Source of the DNA: a bacterium
GTDB lineage: Bacteria > Krumholzibacteriota > Krumholzibacteriia > LZORAL124-64-63
NCBI GenBank assembly: GCA_024223715.1
Contig: JAAEOA010000135.1
Coordinates: forward strand, 1-47,508
DNA: 47,508 bases
Direction of reading: 5' to 3'
Shown here piece after piece: positions 9,101 to 16,004 of this stretch. Each line of letters starts with the position of its first letter. Position 1 is the stretch's first letter. Position numbers and translations under genes: made by a program. Under the pieces are notes generated by a model. That model made no database searches. It was not told the DNA's origin and worked only from the letters and a program-made list of their open reading frames with translations.

Positions 9101-10834
9101 CACTTCATTCCTCAGACCGTGCTGGTGGGAATCAATGCTCCTTCAGTGGTGAAGAACTTCATTCTTGATGGTACCGATGGAAACATCCTGATCATTGATG
9201 ATTCTTCCGCTGCCCGGGAAGAGCTGGTTACTTACGAGCCCAAGCTGGGTAAAAATGGTGTGGTGCTCGCCGATGGTTACACGGCTCCAGGATCCCGTTC
9301 TGCTGCCGACATTAACACCGATTTGATTGCTCTCGGTTATGCTACTGAACTGGTTCACAGCTCAGCATACGATTATGTCGACTGGGTGAACTACGACATG
9401 GTTCTGGTATCCGCCGGTTCCAAAACTCAGGATCTGAATGCAGACTTGCGGGCAGACATGAGCACCTTTGCTGCTGCCGGAGGAAAACTGCTGATTGAAG
9501 GCGGCGAAATCGCTTACAATCATCAGAACGACTCTGCTTTCTGTGCTGGCGTTTTGCATATTCTTGACTGGGGCAGTGACAGCGTAGGGGACCTTTCCGT
9601 GCGTGATGCCAACCACTACATAATGAATACTCCGAATGCTGTTGCCGGTCCTATTTCCCTGTCTTACAGTGGTTATGGCGATAGTGACAGTGTTGTACCA
9701 GCCCCTGATGCCGAATGGCCTGGCAGCTGGACTGGTGCTTCCAGTGCCGGTAGTGTTATCTGCTTCGATCCTAACACTGCTCCTCAGGGTGGACAGATTG
9801 TCTTCTTCACCTTCAGTTACAGCTCTCTTGGGGCAAACGAACGCGGCAATCTTTTGCAGAACGCCGTGACTTACCTGACCACTTCGGAAGTTGGAAACTC
9901 CAACATCACCGGTCATGTTAGTGTGCCTGGTGGAAATAACAGTGGTGTTAGCGTGACCCTGAATCCAGGTGACATGGTTCAATTGACCGATGGCAGTGGA
10001 AACTATGCCTTTAATGGCATTTTCGAAGGAAGCTATCACTTGGTTGCCAGCAAACCCGGATACAGTACCGACGTTGCCGATGTGACAGTTGGCGATAACG
10101 CCACGGTGGAACAGAACTTCACCTTGAACGCCATTGTTACGAATACCTTCTGTGACGAAGCCGATGTGGAAATTCCTGACAATGACCCCAACGGTGGTGT
10201 TTATTGTACCATTCCGGTTACAGATTCAAGCACCTTGAGTGCCATTAGCGTTTATGTGGACATTACACATACCTATGTTGCGGACATGATTGTTGAACTG
10301 ATCAGTCCAGCTGGAACCGTGGTTCGCCTGCACAGCAACCAGGGTGGCGATTCAGATGATTTGGTTGGTTTCTATCCTTCAGATATGACTCCATACCAAA
10401 ACCTGGACGCCTTGCTGGGTGAAGACATTCAAGGCGACTGGCAGTTGCACGTTACCGATATTGGCTCTTACGATTTTGGTCACATCAACAGCTGGTGTGT
10501 AATTCTCACTTACGAGCAATCGGCTCTGTCGGCTGCCGACGATGAGAACCTGCCTCAGGTCCTGGCTCTGGACGGAAACTATCCGAACCCGTTCAACCCC
10601 ATGACCGCCATCAAGTTCTCTGTGCCTTCGGCTCAGGACATTAAACTGGCTGTTTACGATGTGCGTGGTGTGAAAGTTCGCACCCTGATTCACGAAACCA
10701 TGGCCGCCGGGCATCACTCGGTTAACTGGATGGGCCGTGACGACTCCGGTCGCACCGTGGCCAGTGGAACTTACTTCTACCGCTTGCAAAGTGAAGGCAA
10801 AAGCGTTGTGGGCAAGATGTTGCTGATGAAGTAA
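6131..10834 (+). CDS. Secreted gingipain-type (C25) cysteine peptidase with multidomain C-terminus, paralog 2
   Basis: This is a 1567-aa paralog of the preceding gene, collinear over its full length and clearly similar by eye in every domain. The ATG at 6131 is chosen because GAGAGGAAAC lies just upstream and a signal peptide follows at once (ISVLMLVLLMGFSSLAQA); the frame also opens at 6086 without a good site. The catalytic His of YIGHG is residue 439 and the Cys of DVSCSNGDF is 472. Ig-like, carboxypeptidase-regulatory-like, Rossmann-like (starts GNILIIDD), P/Homo-B and FlgD-Ig domains follow in the same order; the last begins near residue 1481 with NYPNPFNP and ends GKMLLMK. Codon use is more biased than in paralog 1: TTA, CTA and TCA are absent over more than 400 consecutive codons (7793-9103). 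This suggests high expression. Both copies look catalytically intact. Confidence 0.9.
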   Translation: MSKRVISVLMLVLLMGFSSLAQAEWVNFDSQNNDGPQRPVVQVEQQSDSLTQLNVSLSGVDTETINISGNDYTQVRIPGHWFTLDAGQPEVPFITSSLIIPDAGTPQVRIIKSTWREISTNPAVPSKGDLLRTVDPAAVPYSFGSAYSSNGIYPAAEAKLADPFIMRDYRGVSLRINAVRWDAASGQLLALESMTLEVETTGTGGINMKQGRMSDGIDAQFANLYSLGFDNYVSAAKYNMVSTDGRLLVVCNDAFMGTIQPFVEWKRSTGLDVELISTGSVGGNTSGIQGAIDARYAEPAGLTYVVLVGDQAQVPSYSGTYEGADDDTRYANQEGSDLYPDLFVSRISGTNPSDIQSQINKFIRYERNPDADGTWYKRGAGLASSEGSPPDYTRAEWLRQDMLGYTFDEVAEIYQPSGNASHISAAVNNGVSLVNYIGHGSGTSWSNPGYTISNVHSLSNGYKNPWILDVSCSNGDFSMGECFAEAWMRAGDAAQPDGAVAMYSASTSTPWVPPCVMQAEAVDLMVADQANVIGSLYYHGIMKVMDEYPGNSQLVEQYNIFGDCSLMIRTDTPVAPTMDYVSAIALGSTVYPVDTGIAGAKVALYSDGQLHGVGIADASGHVDVQLDNPVVVAGEVTLTVTGYNLLTQVITLQAVVPVVVDIQPASIPVGATTEVTVTLTDPPSAKATSNVTVTIEGYGVSGLEAVTDENGVAVFSVTPEFGETLTVRGVEDGAGYDMFANDLPVTGAADMPNSAIAAEVASIGMVGTLTPHIEGTVTATSDVADFDLILMGAGLDLNVAGSGNSLVQNVTPSSSGIVTAAIVKTGHNVYLAEIDVVTAFGTLAGTVVDSDGAAVSGVRVYGFNEGDDPNGTPLFDLTTNGAGAFTVADEMAVANYDLYASKFGYLNHEEVYFLMFGANDHEIVMDSAPAGELSGIVTASGDGAAIENASISIRRSDDNSYVAGATTDASGQFSVSGLTYFDYNVSVAAYHFIPQTVLVGINAPSVVKNFILDGTDGNILIIDDSSAAREELVTYEPKLGKNGVVLADGYTAPGSRSAADINTDLIALGYATELVHSSAYDYVDWVNYDMVLVSAGSKTQDLNADLRADMSTFAAAGGKLLIEGGEIAYNHQNDSAFCAGVLHILDWGSDSVGDLSVRDANHYIMNTPNAVAGPISLSYSGYGDSDSVVPAPDAEWPGSWTGASSAGSVICFDPNTAPQGGQIVFFTFSYSSLGANERGNLLQNAVTYLTTSEVGNSNITGHVSVPGGNNSGVSVTLNPGDMVQLTDGSGNYAFNGIFEGSYHLVASKPGYSTDVADVTVGDNATVEQNFTLNAIVTNTFCDEADVEIPDNDPNGGVYCTIPVTDSSTLSAISVYVDITHTYVADMIVELISPAGTVVRLHSNQGGDSDDLVGFYPSDMTPYQNLDALLGEDIQGDWQLHVTDIGSYDFGHINSWCVILTYEQSALSAADDENLPQVLALDGNYPNPFNPMTAIKFSVPSAQDIKLAVYDVRGVKVRTLIHETMAAGHHSVNWMGRDDSGRTVASGTYFYRLQSEGKSVVGKMLLMK

Positions 10835-10860
10835 ATCTGACTCAGCATTAATTGGTAAAA

Positions 10861-10893
10861 CCGTCGGCTCTTTTGAGGGCCGGCGGTTTTTTT
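10861..10893 (+). terminator. Rho-independent terminator after C25 gene 2
   Basis: CCGTCGGC (10861-10868) pairs over 8 bp (one G-U) with GCCGGCGG (10879-10886), and seven T follow. Confidence 0.85.
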
Positions 10894-10900
10894 ACGGGTA

Positions 10901-10929
10901 TTGACAGTTTTTATTTAAAATGATAGTTT
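10901..10929 (+). promoter_or_regulatory. Putative sigma-70-type promoter of the small secreted protein gene
   Basis: A perfect -35 TTGACA (10901-10906), a 17-nt spacer and a weak -10 TAGTTT (10924-10929) lie 58 nt before the start codon, directly after the upstream terminator. Confidence 0.45.
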
Positions 10930-10986
10930 CAAGAGAAGAGTCGGATATTACAATTGGTTTCTTTATATTTTGAGGGGATTTATGAT

Positions 10987-11577
10987 ATGAAAACAATGTC
11001 AACGTTGATGACCGTATTTGCTATGTTGATGGCTCTTCAGGCCAGTGCCATTTTGAGTCCAGAGCCAGATCAGTTGGGGCTGTATTTCGATGTCCAGGCT
11101 GACGAAGTTTGTTTGCAGGGAGCCGGTCCTTATTCGACACACAATGTCTATTTGATTTACACCAATCCAACACCCGGGGCTATTTTGGCAGTTAATGCAG
11201 GATACGACCTGGACGGCAATGCAATGGTGTTGTCCACTGTTTTGCCTGGCAATCCGATCATTATTCCCGACCCTGGAAATCTTGGGGGTAATTTCAATGG
11301 CCCTGAATCCACCAGTGAGGCTATGGTTCTGTCAGTTCTTTCGGTCTTGTATATGAGTGTTGATGATGATCAAGTGGACTTTTTTCTTGGATCCTTTGGA
11401 GCTCCTCATGGTGGTACGCCGGAAGTTCAATGGGCCGACGGCACCTGGCACCCGACGGAAATGATTTTTCCCAATGGTTCGGTAATGGCATCCATTAATG
11501 CTCAGGATTGTGGTTTTCTTTTTCCTGTAGCCACTGAAGAGTGCAGTTTTGGTGCTTTGAAGTCTTTGTATCGGTAA
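10987..11577 (+). CDS. Small secreted protein with a G-[IL]-[FY]-F-D domain
   Basis: The product has 196 aa and no function I can name. The ATG at 10987 is chosen because GAGGGG lies about 9 nt upstream and the product then begins with a signal peptide (MKTMSTLMTVFAMLMALQAS, then A). The mature part starts with DQLGLYFD and later shows W-x-D-G-T-W and, near the end of the domain, GSVMASINA. The same landmarks (G-[IL]-[FY]-F-D start, a tail with G-x-x-x-x-[AI]-[FYIV]-IN) occur twice in the 935-aa secreted protein at 36891-39698. I infer a shared extracellular, probably all-beta domain of about 150 aa. Two Cys remain near the C-terminus (DCGF, EECSF), which could form a disulfide. The protein has no FlgD-Ig domain of its own. 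It lies downstream of the C25 pair but has its own promoter. Confidence 0.75.
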   Translation: MKTMSTLMTVFAMLMALQASAILSPEPDQLGLYFDVQADEVCLQGAGPYSTHNVYLIYTNPTPGAILAVNAGYDLDGNAMVLSTVLPGNPIIIPDPGNLGGNFNGPESTSEAMVLSVLSVLYMSVDDDQVDFFLGSFGAPHGGTPEVQWADGTWHPTEMIFPNGSVMASINAQDCGFLFPVATEECSFGALKSLYR

Positions 11578-11584
11578 TTGTTTT

Positions 11585-11633
11585 AAAAAAAGTCCCCGGT
11601 TTCTGCCAAATAGGCAAGAAAACCGGGGCCTTT
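11585..11633. terminator. Bidirectional terminator between convergent genes
   Basis: CCCCGGTTT (11594-11602) pairs with AAACCGGGG (11620-11628), with an inner TGCC/GGCA extension. An A run (11585-11591) precedes it and a short T run follows, so it can serve both the plus-strand gene ending at 11577 and the minus-strand gene ending at 11643. Confidence 0.75.
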
Positions 11634-11642
11634 AATATCCCT

Positions 11643-12239
11643 CTAAGCCAGTTTCAGTTCAATGTCATCTGATTTAATTAAAGGCAGATTGTAAAAACTG
11701 CGCTTCAATTCAATCATCAGATCTACCCTGCCGATGACCGTACCGGAGCCTTTGGCTTCGTAGTCGTGTGTTGCGGCATACGCCTCAATACCTTCAGCGG
11801 AGGGATCCAGTTTTACATCGTGGCTGTATCCGTTGAGGCGAAGACCACTGGGAAGGTTCTTGAAAACCTCAACGATTTCATCGTTGTATTTTTTGGCAAA
11901 AGCTTCAAATTCAAATTTGAGGCTGGCCGAACGAATGTGCCTGTGATCAGTGATTTTCATGCCTGTTGTTTCAGGCAAAGTTTTTGCGAGTTTCTTTAAC
12001 CTGGTACTGGTGTCGCTATCGACAATGACGTGACAATCGAGGGCTCGAACGTGGAGCAACTCACTCAAACGTTCCACTTTTCCTTCATGAAAAACGCCAT
12101 CCTGGAAACTGAAAAACACAGTGGCGTCTTTGTCCGAACCGGCTGCCAGGCCAGCCAAATAGGCACGCACAACTTTGGGCTTGCCCTGGAAGACGACTTC
12201 GTAGAAGGACTTTTTATCGGTGTTGGTTTTCTTAGCCAT
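11643..12239 (-). CDS. Hypothetical cytoplasmic protein downstream of NhaD
   Basis: The product has 198 aa and I do not recognise it. The ATG at 12239 is chosen because GGGGAGAATTAGAA precedes it; the frame also opens further upstream at 12284 inside the neighbouring gene. It starts MAKKTNTDKKSFYEVVFQGK and contains alternating charged and hydrophobic segments, with no signal peptide or membrane helix, so it is probably cytoplasmic. Segments such as KVVRAYLAGLAAGSDKDATV suggest an alpha/beta fold. It follows the antiporter gene by 13 nt on the same strand, so the two are probably co-transcribed. A role linked to the antiporter is only a guess from position. Confidence 0.75.
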   Translation of the reverse strand: MAKKTNTDKKSFYEVVFQGKPKVVRAYLAGLAAGSDKDATVFFSFQDGVFHEGKVERLSELLHVRALDCHVIVDSDTSTRLKKLAKTLPETTGMKITDHRHIRSASLKFEFEAFAKKYNDEIVEVFKNLPSGLRLNGYSHDVKLDPSAEGIEAYAATHDYEAKGSGTVIGRVDLMIELKRSFYNLPLIKSDDIELKLA

Positions 12240-12252
12240 TTCTAATTCTCCC

Positions 12253-13884
12253 CTACCAGAAAAACACAAAAGTGATGATGACAAAAATTGGCATCAGAAT
12301 GGGCACTGACCATTTGATCAGGTAGCCGAAGAAGCTGGGCATGGGTATACCCATTTCTTCGGCAATAGCCTTGACCATGAAGTTCGGTGCGTTTCCAATG
12401 TAAGTTACTGCACCCATAAACACCGCACCGGCGCTGATGGCGGTAAGGTCGGAAATGAACTCGGCATTTTCCGAAGCCAGATCCGAAGTATAACCCAACA
12501 GACCCGGTACCTGTGCTTCAACATAACCCAGGTCACCGAGGGCTGCGTTGAAGAAGGTAAGATACGTTGGTGCGTTATCCAGGAATGACGACAAAACACC
12601 AGTGGCCCAGAAGAACCGGACCGGACCATGAACGGCATTGGTCAATCCAGCCAGGGCACCATCGCCACCGGCTTTCAAAATGGCCAGAGCAGGAATGATG
12701 GTCATGAAAATTCCGGCAAAAAGGTAAGCCACTTCCTGGATGGGGAACCAGGAGAAACCGTTCTTTTTGCGGATTTCCTGAGAAGTGAATTTAAGGGAAA
12801 GAAAACCCATCAGAATGATGATGATGTCTTTGACCCAATTTTGCCAGGGAACCACGACCGGATGGCTGGCACCATCGTAAACCGGGACGCCGGGCATAGT
12901 GACTGAGCCGGACATAATGACCGCGCCCATAATACCAAGCAGGAATATCAGGTTGTGCAAACCTTCAATCTTGATGCCACCTTCATTGGGATCAATTTCT
13001 GGAATGTTGGCGGGATCTTCTTTTTTGTAGAAGTAGGTGTCCATGGCAAAGAAAACCAGCAAAACCAAAGCGGCAGTCAGTAGCATCTCGTTCAGAAGGG
13101 CTGTCGTGACCCAAAAGAAGGGGACGCCGTGAAGGAAGCCCAGGAAGAGAGGAGGATCGCCCAGAGGTGTCAAGCTGCCACCAATATTGGCTACCAGGAA
13201 AATGAAGAAAATTACCAGGTGAACTTTGTTCCGGCGCCAGTCGTTGGCCCGCAGCAAAGGACGAATCAGGACCATGGCTGCACCGGTGGTCCCGATAAGG
13301 GATGCCAGGAAGGTACCAATAATCAGGAGAATAGCATTGACGATGGGCTTGCCACGTAAGGCACCACCCACATAAATGCCACCCGAGACGGTGAAAAGTC
13401 CCCAAAGCAGAATGATGAAAGGAAAATAATCCAGCAGGTAAATATGGAGGATTTCACCGAAGGCTTCGCTGGGGTTCCAGATGATAAAAGGAACAGCAAA
13501 AATCAGTGCCCACATGGCAGAAATTTTTGGGAAATGATGATGCCAGAAGTGGGGTGCCACCAAAGGGCCAAGAGCAATGGAAAGCAAAATACAAACGAAG
13601 GGAATGGCTGTCCATAAAGGCAGAAGGCCAGTGGGGCTGGGGCCGTGGCCGCCACCGTGGTCTCCGTGCTCGCCACTATGTCCGCCACCGTGATCGTCAC
13701 CGTGAGCGCCTTCCGCCTGGGCTGACTCACCGTGATCGGCATTGGCCGGTTGTTCCGTGTGATCCTGAGCCAGAGCACTGGTGGGGCCGGAAACGCCGCC
13801 TACCAGAGAACAGCAGGCCAGAAAACCCAGAAATGCCAGAGTCAGTAAAACTGGCCGGGATCGCAAAAAAAGGACTTGTGCCAT
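12253..13884 (-). CDS. nhaD: NhaD-type sodium:proton antiporter with His-rich N-terminal loop
   Basis: The product is a 543-aa polytopic membrane protein of the ion transporter (IT) superfamily, NhaD/citrate-transporter-like. These proteins exchange Na+ or Li+ for H+ at the inner membrane. The ATG at 13884 is set by GGAGGC 7 nt upstream; an in-frame TTG at 13905 has no such site. A first hydrophobic segment (about 8-35) could be a signal or anchor. It is followed by a segment very rich in His, Gly and Asp (about residues 40-80, repeats such as HGDDHGGGHSGEHGDHGGGH). About a dozen membrane helices follow, with family-like motifs IGTTGAAMVLIRPLL, GGSLTPLGDPPLFLGF, SSFLDNAPTYLTF and TYIGNAPNFMVKAIAEE. 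The His-rich loop may bind metal or sense pH; that is inference. A small unknown gene follows 13 nt downstream. Confidence 0.85.
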   Translation of the reverse strand: MAQVLFLRSRPVLLTLAFLGFLACCSLVGGVSGPTSALAQDHTEQPANADHGESAQAEGAHGDDHGGGHSGEHGDHGGGHGPSPTGLLPLWTAIPFVCILLSIALGPLVAPHFWHHHFPKISAMWALIFAVPFIIWNPSEAFGEILHIYLLDYFPFIILLWGLFTVSGGIYVGGALRGKPIVNAILLIIGTFLASLIGTTGAAMVLIRPLLRANDWRRNKVHLVIFFIFLVANIGGSLTPLGDPPLFLGFLHGVPFFWVTTALLNEMLLTAALVLLVFFAMDTYFYKKEDPANIPEIDPNEGGIKIEGLHNLIFLLGIMGAVIMSGSVTMPGVPVYDGASHPVVVPWQNWVKDIIIILMGFLSLKFTSQEIRKKNGFSWFPIQEVAYLFAGIFMTIIPALAILKAGGDGALAGLTNAVHGPVRFFWATGVLSSFLDNAPTYLTFFNAALGDLGYVEAQVPGLLGYTSDLASENAEFISDLTAISAGAVFMGAVTYIGNAPNFMVKAIAEEMGIPMPSFFGYLIKWSVPILMPIFVIITFVFFW

Positions 13885-14029
13885 TGTGGCGCCTCCAGAA
13901 ATCAAGTGAAGTTCATATTGGAACCGGACGGATCGTAGGGTAGCATGGTAAAGTTGTCAACGAATGGTCGGCAGTAATAAGGCTTTTCTTTAACCTTTTT
14001 CTTTTAGTGGCAGGGAGTTAGGCCCCACT

Positions 14030-15169
14030 ATGCGAATTGTTCAATTGAGCACCATGAACGCTTATTATGGTGGAGAGGTTCATTTGGCCAGTCTTGCTGA
14101 CGGAATGCAGGGCCTGGGGCATGAGTTGGTTTGTATTGTCAGGCCGGATAGTGCCATGGCGACCGTCCTTCCGGAAATGGGAATCAGAACACAGCCTTTG
14201 CCGCTTGTTGATTGGTATGATTGGGCCTCGGTGATCCGTCTGCGGAACTTTCTTCAGGAGTGGCAATGCGAGATCCTTCACTCCCATGTGCCGCGTGATT
14301 ATTTCCTCGCAGCGGTGGCTTCGGTTAATACTGAGATTGTAAATGTTGGCACCCGGCATCAGTTGTGGCCTCTATCCCATGCATTTTTGAAACGTCCATT
14401 TTTACGTCGGTTTTCACAGTTTATTGGTGTCAGCGAAGCGGTCAGGCAGGGCCTTGTTTCCATTGAAGCTGTGCCGGAACAAAATATTAGTGTGGTTTGG
14501 CATGGGCTGGACCCATTTTCAGTTTCCGAAAAGATACGAACCCAAAAACGATTGCAAATGGGAGTTGTGGGAGACGATTTGCTTGTTGGCTGTGTGGGAC
14601 GAATTTGCCCTACAAAAGGCCAGGGATTGTTATTGTCAGCGATGAAAGAATTGAAAAATCGCTGGCCTCGGGTGAAGGTTTGTTTTGTGGGAGACAGTGG
14701 TGGAACGGATCGTTATCAGGAGCACTTGCTGAAAATGGTTAAGGAATTGGAGCTGGATCATCAGGTTCATTTTGTTGGATACCAGAATGATGCAGCTCAG
14801 TTCAGTACCGCTTTTGATGTGCAGGTGGTCCCATCGGTGGCCGAGCCTTTCGGATTAGTCACTTTGGAAGCTATGAGGGCAGGAATTCCGGTTGTGGTTT
14901 CTCATAGTGGCGGCAGCCCTGAATTGGTTCGAGATGGGGTGGAGGGATTTCTTTTTCAACCAGGTGACGTTGCCGGGTTGGCTCGAAAACTGGAATCATT
15001 ATTTGAATCGCCGGGCCTTCGTGAGGAAATGGGGCGGCGGGGCAAACAGAGAATGCTGAACGTGTTTACCAGGAACCGGATGCTGAAGGAAACAGAGGCC
15101 GTGTATTTGCGGGCCCTTGGCGGGAATATTGAACACCAAGGACCCATCGAGGCAAACAAACAGGCCTGA
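14030..15169 (+). CDS. GT4-family glycosyltransferase
   Basis: The product is a 379-aa GT-B glycosyltransferase. The N-terminal domain starts MRIVQLSTMNAYYGGEVHLASL, with the nucleotide-independent acceptor fold and a LHSHVPRDYF segment. The C-terminal donor domain begins near VGCVGRICPTKGQGLLLSAM and carries the EX7E-type motif in EPFGLVTLEAM (about residues 272-280), followed by GIPVVVSHSGGSPELV. It would move a sugar from an NDP-sugar to a lipid or glycan acceptor at the cytoplasmic face of the membrane, for example in surface polysaccharide or lipopolysaccharide synthesis; the acceptor cannot be told. No other polysaccharide genes flank it. It converges on the MarC-like gene, leaving one base between the two stop codons. 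Confidence 0.85.
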   Translation: MRIVQLSTMNAYYGGEVHLASLADGMQGLGHELVCIVRPDSAMATVLPEMGIRTQPLPLVDWYDWASVIRLRNFLQEWQCEILHSHVPRDYFLAAVASVNTEIVNVGTRHQLWPLSHAFLKRPFLRRFSQFIGVSEAVRQGLVSIEAVPEQNISVVWHGLDPFSVSEKIRTQKRLQMGVVGDDLLVGCVGRICPTKGQGLLLSAMKELKNRWPRVKVCFVGDSGGTDRYQEHLLKMVKELELDHQVHFVGYQNDAAQFSTAFDVQVVPSVAEPFGLVTLEAMRAGIPVVVSHSGGSPELVRDGVEGFLFQPGDVAGLARKLESLFESPGLREEMGRRGKQRMLNVFTRNRMLKETEAVYLRALGGNIEHQGPIEANKQA

Positions 15170-15170
15170 T

Positions 15171-15827
15171 TTACGATGCCAGTTTTTTGATAACTGGAGT
15201 CAGACCATCGAGAACCAGCTGAACGGCAATGACTGTCACCAGCAAACCCATCAGCTTCTCAATAATTTTCAGACCAGTTCTGCCAAGCCGTTTAAGGACC
15301 ACATCTGCTGCCATCAGAATTCCCCCGGTGAGCAGGAGAATTCCCAGGACTGCGATAATCAATAAACCGGGGCCAAAATCGGTGGGAGCCTGAGGGGTCA
15401 GAATCATGACCGAAGTGATGGAACCTGGCCCTGCCATCAGGGGGATGCCCAGTGGCGTGATGGACGGGTCATCAATTTCTTCTTCTTCGAGATTCACCTG
15501 GTCAGCGGCATAGGCTCGTTTAATACCTGTTTGCCAGCGCCGGGGTTTTGATTGAAGCATGTCCAGGCCGATGCCAAAAAATATGATGCCACCGGCAATG
15601 CGGAAGGCATCCAGAGTGATGCCAAACACTTCCAGCAACTGATGTCCCGCCAAAATAAAGACAACCAGAACACCAAAAGCAACGGCCAGGGCCCTAAAGA
15701 GCGTCTTTCGCTTTTTGGCCTGGTCCATGTGAGCGGTTAAGCCGCTGAAAAAAGGGATAGCTCCAAGGGGGTCAATGACCGCAAAGAGAGATGAGAATGC
15801 CAATAAAATGAAGGCAGTGATGTCCAT
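15171..15827 (-). CDS. MarC-family integral membrane protein (UPF0056)
   Basis: The product has 218 aa and about six membrane helices, with the family's start (FILLAFSSLFAVIDPLGAIPFF), the central FRIAGGIIFFGIGLDML, and SITPLGIPLMAGPGSITSVM after a short charged loop. GGAGGTGA lies 5 nt before the ATG at 15827. MarC proteins are inner-membrane proteins of unknown transport function; the old link to multiple antibiotic resistance is not considered established. Length and motif order are normal. It converges with the glycosyltransferase gene and follows the MscS-like gene on the same strand after a 177-nt gap that contains a strong hairpin. Confidence 0.85.
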   Translation of the reverse strand: MDITAFILLAFSSLFAVIDPLGAIPFFSGLTAHMDQAKKRKTLFRALAVAFGVLVVFILAGHQLLEVFGITLDAFRIAGGIIFFGIGLDMLQSKPRRWQTGIKRAYAADQVNLEEEEIDDPSITPLGIPLMAGPGSITSVMILTPQAPTDFGPGLLIIAVLGILLLTGGILMAADVVLKRLGRTGLKIIEKLMGLLVTVIAVQLVLDGLTPVIKKLAS

Positions 15828-15893
15828 GATTCACCTCCGAAAAAGTAGGGAAACGGTTAAGTTGCAAACAGCTCTTGGGCTACTTGCTGGTTT

Positions 15894-15926
15894 GCAAAAC
15901 GACGCCTTTTGAAGGCGCCGTTTTGC
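15894..15926. repeat. Long hairpin between MscS-like and marC-like genes
   Basis: GCAAAACGACGCC (15894-15906) pairs with GGCGCCGTTTTGC (15914-15926) around a 7-nt loop; 12 of 13 pairs match. There is no T run on either side, so it is not a classic terminator. It could be a Rho-dependent or attenuating structure, or an RNA-processing site, upstream of the marC-like gene. Confidence 0.6.
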
Positions 15927-16004
15927 GGGATTTCCGGCAAGGTGGTAGCCGAAATTGGGGAAATCAAATGATTTTTTGAATATTTTTCATCCGGGCCAGG
16001 AAAG

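Noticed and set aside
7790..9103. 437-codon open frame antisense to C25 paralog 2
   Set aside because: It is exactly in register opposite the real gene, has a Gly/Asn/His-rich composition with no domain, and exists only because the sense strand avoids TTA, CTA and TCA codons.
9362..10039. 225-codon antisense open frame in the same gene
   Set aside because: Same cause: a register-aligned shadow of the sense coding region, with no ribosome binding site.
13506..13943. 145-codon frame opposite the start of the antiporter gene
   Set aside because: The product is Arg/His-rich shadow sequence of the His-rich loop and the signal region; the antiporter on the other strand is clear.
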